A stretch of DNA of 35,530 bases, from assembly GCA_038496445.1 (NCBI GenBank), contig JALMLS010000498.1, positions 1-35,530 of the forward strand. Direction: 5' to 3'. Below, piece by piece: positions 9,055 to 18,378 of this stretch. The notes beneath the pieces are model-generated. The model was not told where the DNA came from, ran no database searches, and was given only the letters and a program-made list of their open reading frames with translations. The stretch is from Trichosphaerium sp. ATCC 40318 (lineage: Eukaryota; Discosea; Flabellinia; Trichosidae). The position numbers and the translations under genes were made by a program. How positions within the stretch are numbered: the stretch's first letter is position 1; every line of letters starts with the position of its first letter.

Positions 9055-10482
9055 TTATATTTTATACATGAATACAGCCAAAGCTACCAGTGATGCACCA
9101 AAGGTGAATTGAAGTGTGAGCGCATTACCAAAAACAAAAACAGCAATAATACTCGACAGAATAATAGAAATACCAGCAGCGAAGCCTAAAGCAAAAACAA
9201 CATTAGTAAAAAACCAACAAACATCAGTTCTTGTTTGCCTTATAAATCTATCTGCATAGATCAACAACGTACCTTTCACAATATTATCAGCGTATTTTAC
9301 TACAGCACCGACAATCAAACCAGTACAAGCTTGAAGAATAACAACAAGAACAACCATCTTATCATATCCATAAAAAAATCCGTTTTCAACAATAGACGGC
9401 CAATCAGGTGATAAGTAAACAATTACTGCATTGAATACGACACTCCATGTTGCCATTTGTAGGTTTCTCTGCCACAGAGTTTCAGTACCACTTCTAAGAG
9501 TGTACCCGAAATATACCTATTTTATTTTGTTAGCACCAAATCCATTTTCAAAAAAGCCACTCTGACAGAGTGCATGTTGCTTAGAAAAATAACTATACCC
9601 CTGCTGCACCGGAGCATACACTTGCTGTTAATACAGCAATAACTCCACCGACAATATCTCGTGGACCTACATTAATAAGCAAGACTTTTTTACTTCAAAA
9701 TTCTACAATCTTAGAACGTACCTTCAACTGGAGTGCCAACACGCTCGAGGTTTACCACAACATACCCGGTTACTAAAACACCCATGGCAAGCCATTGACG
9801 ACCTGATAGCCTCCTCCCAAGGAACATGACAGAAAAAATTGCAGTAAAGAAGACTAAACAACATTAACGGAAAACTGAAGTGAGACACTTTTGACTTCTC
9901 GCTTGCCTTTGAGCTGATAAAGTACCTGTCACGTGTTAGCACGTGTTTAACATTTGTAAACAATTACAAACCTGATAAGGTGCTGGATCTAAGTTCGAGA
10001 TGGCGTAGTATATCAAGTTGTTCTGTATGGCGTAAATGAATCCGGGAACAGCAACAAGGAATGCAGATTTGGTAAAAAACGTCTGAGAAAATGTAGTCGC
10101 CAAACTATCGCTTTTACTGCTTGTAGATGCAGCAACGATGATAATAATGCATATGATAGCCTTTAGAGCCTAGTGTAAAGCGTGTTAAATACATTTAGCG
10201 TCAATTAGTTTATAAATAGTATTTACGCCCACAAGCACACCGAGTGGTGCGTCTTAGACAGTTTATTGTCAAGACGTAGTTGAAAAACTTTGTACTACAA
10301 AAGTTTTAGGCTATTACCTCCGCCAGAAGGAGTACTGTTGATCTCAAGTACATTGGACCCTCTCTTTTACGCGTGTAACTCAATAATAGCACTAAAACTG
10401 TCATTTGAGCTACCATCAGCGTCAACGCAATGTATTTGAGCCTATTGCGCTGAGCAATCTTTTCTTCCTTTTCTCCTTTCAT
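9055..10482 (-). CDS. Nucleotide-sugar transporter, SLC35A type
   Basis: Seven exons, 10318-10482, 9972-10169, 9907-9925, 9722-9853, 9599-9666, 9273-9516 and 9055-9185, totalling 957 nt and 318 residues; about ten hydrophobic segments. Family landmarks in order: YSRT-like SYTRKREGPMYL, IYAIQNNLIYYAISNLD, YQLKVFFTAIFSVMFLGR, GFFYGYDKM, and ALVVKYADN-like GAVVKYADNIVKG. SLC35A proteins exchange CMP-, UDP-Gal or UDP-GlcNAc for the nucleoside monophosphate across the Golgi membrane; the exact sugar cannot be told from sequence alone. Two oddities: exon 3 is only 19 nt (codes VLYQLK), and its following intron starts with GC (AAAG/gcaagc) rather than GT; only this choice joins YQLK to the conserved FTAIFSV. 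Confidence 0.93.
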
Positions 10483-11753
10483 TGTGACACTTCAAACTCA
10501 ATTTCTTTGGAACATGGATATTAAGCAACATTAAGCAATGAAAACTGGTGACTGTGTAGTGAACATAAGGCTGTGTACTGCAACGTTGTTGTTTATTTAT
10601 ATTAGAAACTACGCGTAAAGTAGATCTTTACCAACACAGAAAATAGAAAGTTTTTATCAAAAAGTGCGGTGTGATATTTCTTGAAAAAAAAGACAAGATT
10701 TACAAAAAACGATCTCAAAAAAAACAATGCTTCCACCTGGTCGCATGAATAAATGTCTGGACAACGCAGTCCGCAAGCCACAGCGAAGTAGCCAGTAGAC
10801 TCAAAGTCAGGCTCGCAAATGACAAGTTTGGTAACGAACGCTTCTGGTGTGTTTCTTTTGTTCAAGAAACGCACAGTGCAGACGCTTCATCCACGAGGGA
10901 TTGGTAATGACGTAATCTCCTAGAATGATGTCAGTGACTAATCACAATCAATCGTAAATCAAAAAAACTTTTTGAAAGAGGTTTTTGTTTTTCCTCAGCT
11001 AATGACAATTCTCCATGGTTTTAGGCCGACCAAGACCGTCTGAACGAGCTGCCAAATTTATGCATCATGTAGGAAAAATAGAAAGGAGAAAATGAGAAAT
11101 TAGGGTGAATGCGTACATTTAAACTGAAAAGATAGTTCTAAGAGCGCGTGTGATGGAAAGTAGCCTATATCTTCCGTTAGATGAGAAGATAAAAGGAGAC
11201 AAATGGAGTAAAGTTGAGAAATCAGTAAAATAAGAGTAAAATCACAAGATTTCATTCCCGAAAGGTATAAACATCATGACAAATGGTTTACTAGGGCAAG
11301 CAAAAAAAAATGAACCAAACAACGTACGTGCTACATCCTGGCGCTGCGATGTACTCACTCAGGTACACCTCAACGCTAAAAAGTATAATGCCCTACGTTA
11401 GGAGGTGCATTAGCTGTATGTTGGCGATATTTTGACTCATAAAGACACCAATTATTCTTACGCAAAAAAAAAAGTCAACCAAAATATTGTCACTCGCTGA
11501 CAGTTTCGCGGTTGTGATCAGCAAACGCGATTCTCTGCCTAAATGCTAGTAACATGCAGAGGCGTACTATGTATTGGCAAGAGCCAATAATTGATCAGAC
11601 TGTAGCCAATTGTCACAAATAAATTTATTGTTTACACGCACATAAAAATTACTTTAAAAACAACCCTCAAGCCGGCCTCCTTTTTCTTCTTTTTTTTTTG
11701 TTCAATTTTTTTTTCAATGACACTTCAAAACAGAACCAATCGTGATTTTGTAT
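10483..11753. other. Gap without a firm gene
   Basis: 1.27 kb between the transporter start and the nucleoporin stop. Apart from the weak candidate at 10602-10903 (-), I see only short frames, for example 36 codons at 11017-11094 (+) starting MVLGRPRPSERAAKF. Composition between 11100 and 11700 looks non-coding. Confidence 0.4.
10602..10903 (-). CDS. Weak candidate exon(s), unknown protein
   Basis: Open frame of about 90 codons without an ATG at its start (GTG region at 10874). The middle reads like coding sequence (CEPDFESTGYFAVACGLRC then PDIYSCDQ), followed by an intron-like in-frame stretch (gtggaagc to ttcaag, 57 nt) and KYHTALFDKNF to a TAA. A second minus-strand frame on 10800-10905 (DYVITNPSWMKRLHC) and one plus-strand frame (ANDKFGNERFWCV) are also open over the same bases, so strand and frame are not settled. 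No family recognised. Confidence 0.22.
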
Positions 11754-13591
11754 CTATTCATCGAGCGTTTTAACAATAGATTCAATCTTGGCTTTAAAAT
11801 TATCGGCGTTCTCCTTAGAGGCAAAACGAAGCTAATACAACGTATAAGCTACCATCTAAAACGTAACAAGACAAAAACGTACCGCGTAAAGTTCAGGTAT
11901 TGCACTAGCAGGTTTAGCTTCTTCTTCTTTCTTGGCTTCATCCGTAGTCTCTTCTTTCTTATCCTCTACAACTGGTTCATCCTTTTTAAGATCAGCAGTA
12001 TTCACCACAGCAAGGTTAAGAAGCTTTTCAGCAGCTTTTGTGACAGTCAACCTACAAACAAACGTCAAAAAGAGCGAGTAAACAAAAAAAACTTCAAAAA
12101 AATTTTAACCAACTATTTTTCCTTTTCTTTGACGTGAACATCTTCCAATCGACTGATTGGAAGAGATCTGGGTTGGTTGTCTACGAATCATTTTGATTTT
12201 TTTTTTGTTTTCTTGACTTACCCTTTATAAAGTGCTGCGTTGAGCACAAGACGGTTGGATTTATCGTTCCTGAGAATGAATCTGTATAGTTTTGTTTTAT
12301 TGTTCTGGTTGATTAACAATGGTCCCTTTCCACGTTCAGCCCATGTCATATTACCTTCCTTCTCTACTAGTTTATATAACTTGCCGCGTGTCTACAATAA
12401 AGAAACGTTCGTAAGCACATGTACAGACAAACGAGGTGTCTTTAAAAGGGTTACCTCGTGGTGGTTTGTGTCATCCTCTTCTCCACTCTTTAATGGTTCC
12501 TTTGGTTTCTCTATAACAGGCACCTTCTTAGATGCTGGTGGAACCCAATCACCAAGACCTGATGAACTCGTTCCAAAATTGAAGCTTTTTGACTAAAAAA
12601 ATGCGTGTGAGCTTAGAACAGGCCTTCGTAGATAACAGCAAGTTATGAATAGCGTCTGATACAAAAAAACGCAAAGGAAAAACTTTTTTTTTCCTTCGTA
12701 TTTTAGACTTCTAAAAGATGCACGGTGGTAACTTACTTCGCTCCCTTTTGCTGGAGGTTCAATATTTTGTCCGAAAATCTGCGTACAAGTGAGTAAAAAA
12801 TAATGTAGCGTTTCGTTGGCGCCAAAAAATGAGATGAACTGGCCTAAGGGGTTTGTACGTACGCCTCCTCCTGTAGTTCCAAAAGTTGATTTGCCAGAGC
12901 CCCAAAAGTTAAGTGGTGCGGCTGCAGTCTATGTATAATGTATCAGATACGCGAAATACATGAAATAGAAGCAATGGGTATGCTTTGTGCAAACGCCAAG
13001 AAAAAAAAAAAAAGACAGAGTGTCAGTAAACATGTAGTATTGATCTATGTGATTGGCAGCACTCAAAGCAACGTTTGTTGTACAAAAAAAACTTGCTCAA
13101 AAGGTTTTTAATCCAAATAACCGGCTATTCGTACCTCAGTCGATGGTTTATCGAAACTGAATGGTGTTGCATCTCCAAATGACCATGGCTTTATTTCAAC
13201 TTTAGCGGGTTCTGCGGCTCCTGTAGCTGCCTTAGGGGCTTCTGTTGTTTTGGGGGTGGTATCTGTTGTTGTGACAGGTGCTTGTGGAGCAGGTGCTGCA
13301 ACCTACAAATTTTTTTAATAACGTTTTAATCCCATGAGGGCGTGTACTTCTGGGGTTGTCGCTGGTGCTGGTTTCGGCGTTGCCGCGGGTACACCACGTC
13401 TGGTTGCTTTTATAATTCTGTATAATAATTACCATTAGGTGATATTAATGAATGTGCATTCATTAATCGTACTTTCTCTTTTTTAAAACCGCATCCGGTG
13501 CTTTTGACCATGTACCACTTCCGTTATCACTTACAAGTGCCTCTGGGTCGTCGTCCGAAGTTAATTGTCTGTCTGCGCGTCGTTTGGACAT
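11754..13591 (-). CDS. Nup50/Nup2-like nucleoporin with Ran-binding domain
   Basis: Nine exons, 13473-13591, 13348-13417, 13135-13302, 12863-12928, 12737-12778, 12455-12592, 12222-12391, 11883-12051 and 11754-11831, totalling 1020 nt and 339 residues. The N-terminus (SKRRADRQLTSDDD ... GTWSKAPDAVLKKRKI) matches the Nup50 N-terminal motif, which binds importin alpha. A Pro/Ala/Thr-rich linker follows, with a few FG dipeptides (FNFG, FG). Residues from about 202 to the end form a RanBP1-type domain: TRGKLYKLVEKEGNMTWAERGKGPLLIN, split by an acidic insert (EDKKEETTDEAKKEEEA), then ELYALRFASKENADNF. Such proteins help release cargo from importins at the nuclear pore. The start lies 93 bp from the start of the divergent saposin-ceramidase gene. 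Confidence 0.87.
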
Positions 13592-13684
13592 AATTTGCTA
13601 TTTATTTTAACTTTCTGTTCTTGCAGCACAACAACTTAACTTCCAATCTAAGTCACCGCTATTTTCTCAACGCAGTTACCCACA
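13592..13684. promoter_or_regulatory. 93-bp divergent promoter region
   Basis: Only 93 bp separate the start codons of the nucleoporin gene (-) and the saposin-ceramidase gene (+), so both promoters and 5' leaders must lie here or overlap the genes. No TATA box or repeated site stands out. Confidence 0.55.
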
Positions 13685-16007
13685 ATGGATCTCAAGTTTG
13701 TTCTGGTGTTTGCCATTCTCTGTGCTACAGTTTTGTGCTTACCAACACTCCAAAAACCTTCCTTGAAGGCTATGTTGGATAAGATTCCTGCTCAAACGAA
13801 AAACGATATTGCCGAATTTAAAGCTGCTAATCCAGACGACCTAACATTCGACTGTACGCCTTACAACGCCTTCATAATTAGCGCTTTATGTTGGAACCTT
13901 CCAAAAAAATTACAAACCCACGTGCTCAAAAACGTGGCCAAGCTAAACCAACAAAAAAGATTGTCGTTTTTAATTGTTTTTCATTTTTAGAAAAGTCCAC
14001 CTTATTTTCTTCTTAGGCGCAATTTGCGGTATTGCCGTAAACGAGCTCGAAGGATTATTATTGGAGAACATTACAGAGGCTGAAGTGACCGAAAAATTGA
14101 CTGAAGATCTATGTAACTCCCTCGCAGGCGACCTCAAGACAATTTGCCTGACAGTTGCTAATACCATACCTGACATTGTAAGCCTTCAATGTATTTTAAG
14201 CGCTTCTTTCCCTTTTTGTTTTCCTAACCATCTCACGTGAATTTACAGACAAAACAAACATCAAAAAAAAAATAACGTGCCACACAATCTACCTAGTAGT
14301 ATTTTTTTCTCATGAATTTTTTTTGTATTTTAGCAAGCGAGCGCTCTAACAATATCCTAGTTTAAAATGCTTACCCAACAATGGACTGTTTCTCGTATAT
14401 GCTATGAGATTGATCTATGTCCTCCATTTAAAACACACGTTGATCCTTCTCCAGTAAATACATACCTCATTAACTTGGATCTTGCCCCAGAGGATAGATG
14501 TACGTTAAAAAACCAAGAAAAAAATACGACGGATAATAGTTTATCCATTTGACCTCAACTCACATTACTTTAGACAAGGAAGTATGCTCAGTACCTGCGT
14601 TTAAAAGCAACGCTCTGTTCCTAGTGAACACTGTACGTAAAAACATGTTGCTTTTTTTTTTTTTTTTGAACAAATCTCGGATCTGAGACAGTCTTGGTTT
14701 ACACTTTCTTGTACAGGTCAAAAAATTGCTTGGTGATGTTGCTCCTGTAATATCCGATATTGGAGATGCCTTGAACTACTTTTATTTCCCAACTGAATAC
14801 GCTGCAGAGTACGTACATCAAAGAATATAACCTCAACACAGTATCAATTTAACTATCTCAGATTGCGAGGTTGCGCCAAACAGATTGGTATTTCCCCTGG
14901 TTGGTTGTCCCTATTAAATTTGGGATACGAATTGAGGTATGGAAACGTAAATGAAATAAGTTTTTTGTCGTCACATGACGAATGAACAAAAGATTTGATT
15001 TTTAACCTTTTAATCTCACTATCTTTTTAAGTGATGCTTGTACATCTATTGTCGCCCAAGGTAAAGATGGTACAATATACCATGCACGTAATATGGACTT
15101 CTGGGCCGGTATGGGTTTCACAGATACCTTGAAGGACATCACATACGAAGCACACTACCAAAGAGGAAACAAAACAATCTTTAAAACAACTACATTAGCA
15201 GGCACGTGAAAACGAACATTAAAGTCCTTAAAATAGAAACAATCGTGTGATTCTCAAAACCAAATTTACAAACAGAGACAAGCTTGTAGTATGTTTTCTC
15301 ATTTGTTTGTTACAGGATACGTCGGCGCATTGAGTGGACAGAAGCCAGGAGAGTTTTCTATCTCTGTCAATACACGTTTCTACCCAGGAGGTCTCAAAGA
15401 ATTCTTTTATGAAGCAATTGCTGCTATTGAAGAAAAGAATGCTTCCCTTGTCACGTTCTTGTCACGTGAGGTACTCCAAAACGAAAACGACTACCCTGCA
15501 GCTGTAGAGCAACTAAGTGATGATTTACTTATTGCTGACGTCTACTACATCATCGGCGGAAACAAAGCCGGACAAGGTTCGAATGACTTCAACTTTTTAG
15601 ACAAAATCAATTGTTTCTAATGCGTTTTTTTAAAGGTACTGTACTTTCCAGAAACAGAAAAGATCCTTCAAACCATCCTTGGGTTCTCGGAGATGAACCA
15701 GGAAAGTGGTATCTCTTACAGACCAACTACGATCATTGGAACCCTGCTCCTTGGTTTGATGATAGACGTGTACCTGGTAACCGTCATATGGATGCCCTAG
15801 GACAAGACAACGTAAATGCACAAGCTCTACTGAAGGTATAGTCTCTTAAACCCTCAATTTGACAAATTGGTTGGTTAATTTGTTTTTTAGATTTTGAGCG
15901 AGAAGCCAACATTGAACTTGCAGTCAACCTTTAGTATGATGTCTGTACCAAAAACTGGTCAGTACTCAAGTACTACTAGATGGTGCCCTTACCCTTGCAC
16001 ACAATAA
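13685..16007 (+). CDS. Saposin-B domain fused to acid ceramidase/NAAA-type amidase
   Basis: Ten exons, 13685-13853, 14017-14177, 14361-14499, 14574-14632, 14717-14808, 14862-14936, 15032-15201, 15316-15576, 15636-15835 and 15891-16007, totalling 1443 nt and 480 residues. Residues 1-18 are a signal peptide (LVFAILCATVLCLP). Residues 57-130 form a saposin-B domain with all six cysteines: C57, C60, C89, C100, C124 and C130 (FDCAICG ... RICYEIDLC). The amidase follows: TYLINLDLAPEDR, the autocleavage/nucleophile site at C235 (SDACTSIVAQ), HARNMDFW, and AGYVGALSGQKPG. Acid ceramidase cleaves ceramide in the lysosome and needs saposin activators in animals; here the activator domain appears built in. 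The fusion depends on the acceptor at atatcctag (14360), which restores the last two saposin cysteines; using the ttttag at 14333 instead would end the frame. The intron after exon 7 begins with GC (GCAG/gcacgt). Confidence 0.9.
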
Positions 16008-16459
16008 ATAGCCTTTATTGTTTGTTAACCATCTTTGTTTTGAAGCTGCGGCTTACGACCAGTTTGTTCTTTTACTGTGTACATTTGAACCACAAATCGT
16101 TACCCATAGGTTGCCTATATCATTTGAAAGTGAAACTCATGCTTTTATCTCAGTTGCTTGTAGTCTGTTTTCGAAAGAATTTTGGGTTTTTTTTTCAAGA
16201 TTCAATACGTTCCATCACGTTTATTAATCATAACATTTCTTTCTTTTGTTTCATTCAACGTTGACATTGCATTTGGGCGACATTAGAGTCATAAAACAAT
16301 ATGCAACAGTATGAACGAATAACTAACTGAAACCTTATTCGTGCAATTATCTCATTTGTATCTTTTAGTGGAGGAAAAACTGCCACTTAATACTAGCAAG
16401 TGTTTTTGTGTTCATTCGAATCGTGCATATTTCAATGTCCATTCACGTGCTGTTCCTAG
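16008..16459. other. Convergent 3' region
   Basis: Lies between the stops of the saposin-ceramidase gene (+) and the E2 gene (-). Open frames on the plus strand here are AT-rich and match nothing. CACGTG at 16444-16449, with a second copy overlapping the E2 stop at 16461-16466. Confidence 0.5.
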
Positions 16460-17187
16460 TCACGTGTCAAAGAATAATTTTTTTAACAACATACTTAAGT
16501 ATCCTTCTTTGCTTTGTTTATACATATTATAAACGGCGGGTTCTGCAATCATATCCGGATTAGGATCATTCAATAAGCGATTTATGGAAACGAGAAATGA
16601 ACGTATTCTTGTTGCAGGTGTATACCGTGCTCTATCATCATTGCCCCAACAAATTTGTCCTCCACGAAATATCTATGTAAAAAAAATACATTAAAAACAA
16701 TCCACTTGCAAGTGCACTCAATGCCACAATAGCCTGTTTTCGATATTATCTTAGCATAAAAGCCTTAAGTGACTATGACATGCGGCATACTTTGACGTAG
16801 TTATTCGGCATTAAGGACAAAATCAAAGTCTTTTTTTTGAAACAATAAAAACCACTTACGTTGATGTGATATATTTTTGTTTCAAACTTTATTATTGGTA
16901 TTTTGAATGGGTATTCTTATATAGGCGTTAGCTAACAATATTATACTTTACTATGAACACGTGATTTACCTTGAGCAAAATTAAAAGAGACATAAAAAAC
17001 ACCTCCTTCATATGGTGTTCCTTTAGGACCCAAAACCGCCACTAGAAGTTTTGTTATTCTCTAACCAGCGTATTTTGAAATTACCTTCCCAATCGTGTAT
17101 GTTATCATTTTTAAACTGAATGTGACAGTTTTCTACTGGATCTAGAACCAAAGAACGTAATTCCACTGATAAGCGCCGAATTGCCAT
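16460..17187 (-). CDS. Ubiquitin-conjugating enzyme E2 with HIN in place of HPN
   Basis: Four exons, 17085-17187, 16970-17041, 16860-16915 and 16460-16672, totalling 444 nt and 147 residues, the size and numbering of UBE2D-type E2s. Landmarks: VLGPKGTPYEGGVFYV, EYPFKIP, TKIYHIN and the catalytic cysteine at C85 (GGQICWGN). C-terminal part: YTPATRIRSFLVSI and DPNPD. The canonical HPN triad at 75-77 is HIN here; its Asn, which stabilises the transition state, is kept and the Pro is lost. After the cysteine, the usual Leu-Asp is Trp-Gly, and one residue is inserted before the W/YxP turn. It should accept ubiquitin (or a related modifier) from an E1 and pass it on with an E3; the changes near the active site suggest altered activity or partner. 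The last intron is 187 nt. Confidence 0.92.
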
Positions 17188-17284
17188 TTATTGAGTTGGT
17201 TTGCACAAAAACGAGTGGTTGGTAGGTGTGACCACTATTTATGTCGATATATTTATTCACTGATTTAAAGTCACCGTTTATTGC

Positions 17285-17383
17285 TCATGTATTTAGATTT
17301 TTGCACTGTTCACAGTCAATTAAATATTGCACAACATTAGTATGGACGCCTTTGAGCGCCTTAATACCTTCATCTGAGATATC
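17285..17383 (-). pseudogene. Remnant of a GVHTI-LRR gene, 3' end
   Basis: On the minus strand this reads DISDEGIKALKGVHTN, a clear unit of the LRR family found in three other genes of the window, followed by 16 unrelated codons and a TGA. Its upstream side abuts the 261-bp inverted-repeat element. Beyond the element (17650-17712, minus) a frame with CLKLTVIDSWLPH may be the rest of the broken gene, but that is uncertain. No F-box or further repeats are visible, so this is a truncated copy. Confidence 0.7.
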
Positions 17384-17388
17384 ACAGC

Positions 17389-17649
17389 GGGGTCATAGTT
17401 TTTTCCGAATTTTCCGAAAACAAAAATTCGAAAAAATAGAATTCGTAGAAAGATGCATAGCTAGGGCAGTCCACTAAACTAGAAAGCGCCTGGTTCACTT
17501 ACAGTCGGGTCCTCGCTGTGCTAGGAACTAGAACCCGACCTTCGCTCACATATAGTGATCCATTGGTGGGTATAGGCATTCGGTTTTTGTATCGAATTCT
17601 ATTTTTTCGAATTTTTTCTTTCGAAAAATTCGGAAAAAACGTGGGTCCG
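17389..17649 (+). mobile_element. 261-bp inverted-repeat element, copy 1
   Basis: Non-coding element with imperfect terminal inverted repeats of about 57 bp. They share GTTTTTTCCGAATTTT, then CGAAA, and AAAATTCGAAAAAATAGAAT; the ends are GGGGTCATAG and, inverted, CGGACCCACG. The centre folds too: GTCGGGT and ACCCGAC flank CTAGGAACTAG. A second copy in the opposite direction is at 28958-29218. No ORF, so it would be a MITE-like non-autonomous element. Here the flanks read CACAG/CTGTG (an inverted extension of the ends) and no direct target duplication is visible, unlike copy 2. Confidence 0.85.
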
Positions 17650-18378
17650 CTGTGAGGCAGCCAAGAGTCAATTACAGTCAGTTTCAAACAACGTACGTGA
17701 GCGTTCAGGCCCATGTCATACGAAATTGAGGTAATTGTGTCTATTAGTGCACTATTTTAACGGTTGTAGCCTCCAAGCCCTTCAAAAAGGCTAAAACAAG
17801 AATATATTGTGAAAACGTTACATACAAGCGAGCTTCTAGCATTTACGCAAAGATTAGACAGTTTTCTTGAGACAAACATTCAATTCGTTGATATTGACGT
17901 ATTTACTACCACTATGAGATCTAAAACTTGTTCCAATTAACTGTAAAACATAGACTGGTCTGTACGAGTTTTCAGAATTAGCGAGGAGGCTTAAAAAGAT
18001 ACGGTACAGCTTACCAGATGTAGAAGAGGCTATTATCGAGCTTGTACGTACAAAATACTGTTGAAAGAAGGCAAAAAAACCTAAGAATTAACCCGGATTT
18101 TGGTACATTTTTTTGGTACTCTGAAGATTCGCACGTGCTTCAAACGGTATGCTCGGTAATAATCCTGCTATTCCGATATTGAACTTCTCAGTGCTTATCG
18201 TCATATTTGCTTGATTTACTGGATCCTCAAAGTCCGTAGTGAACCATAAGCAATTGAAATCTGAGATGAATCCAAATAAAATGTGCTCTAAATCCGTGTC
18301 AATTCCAAAGCTTTTGTGAAAGAGAATGCTACTCGACCGTTACAATACTTCTGTTTTCGCTTATATTTATGTTTCAAG
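17650..18378. other. Gap between element and F-box gene
   Basis: Possible leftovers of the broken LRR gene at 17650-17712 (-); otherwise nothing coding seen. The 300 bases before 18379 should hold the promoter of the F-box gene. CACGTG at 18133-18138. Confidence 0.4.

Noticed and set aside
11742-12137. 131-codon Phe-rich open frame (+)
   Set aside because: Antisense to nucleoporin exons and their T-rich introns.
14361-14552. Separate amidase gene starting at the ATG 14367
   Set aside because: Would lack a signal peptide and would leave the upstream saposin domain without its last two cysteines; the spliced fusion solves both.
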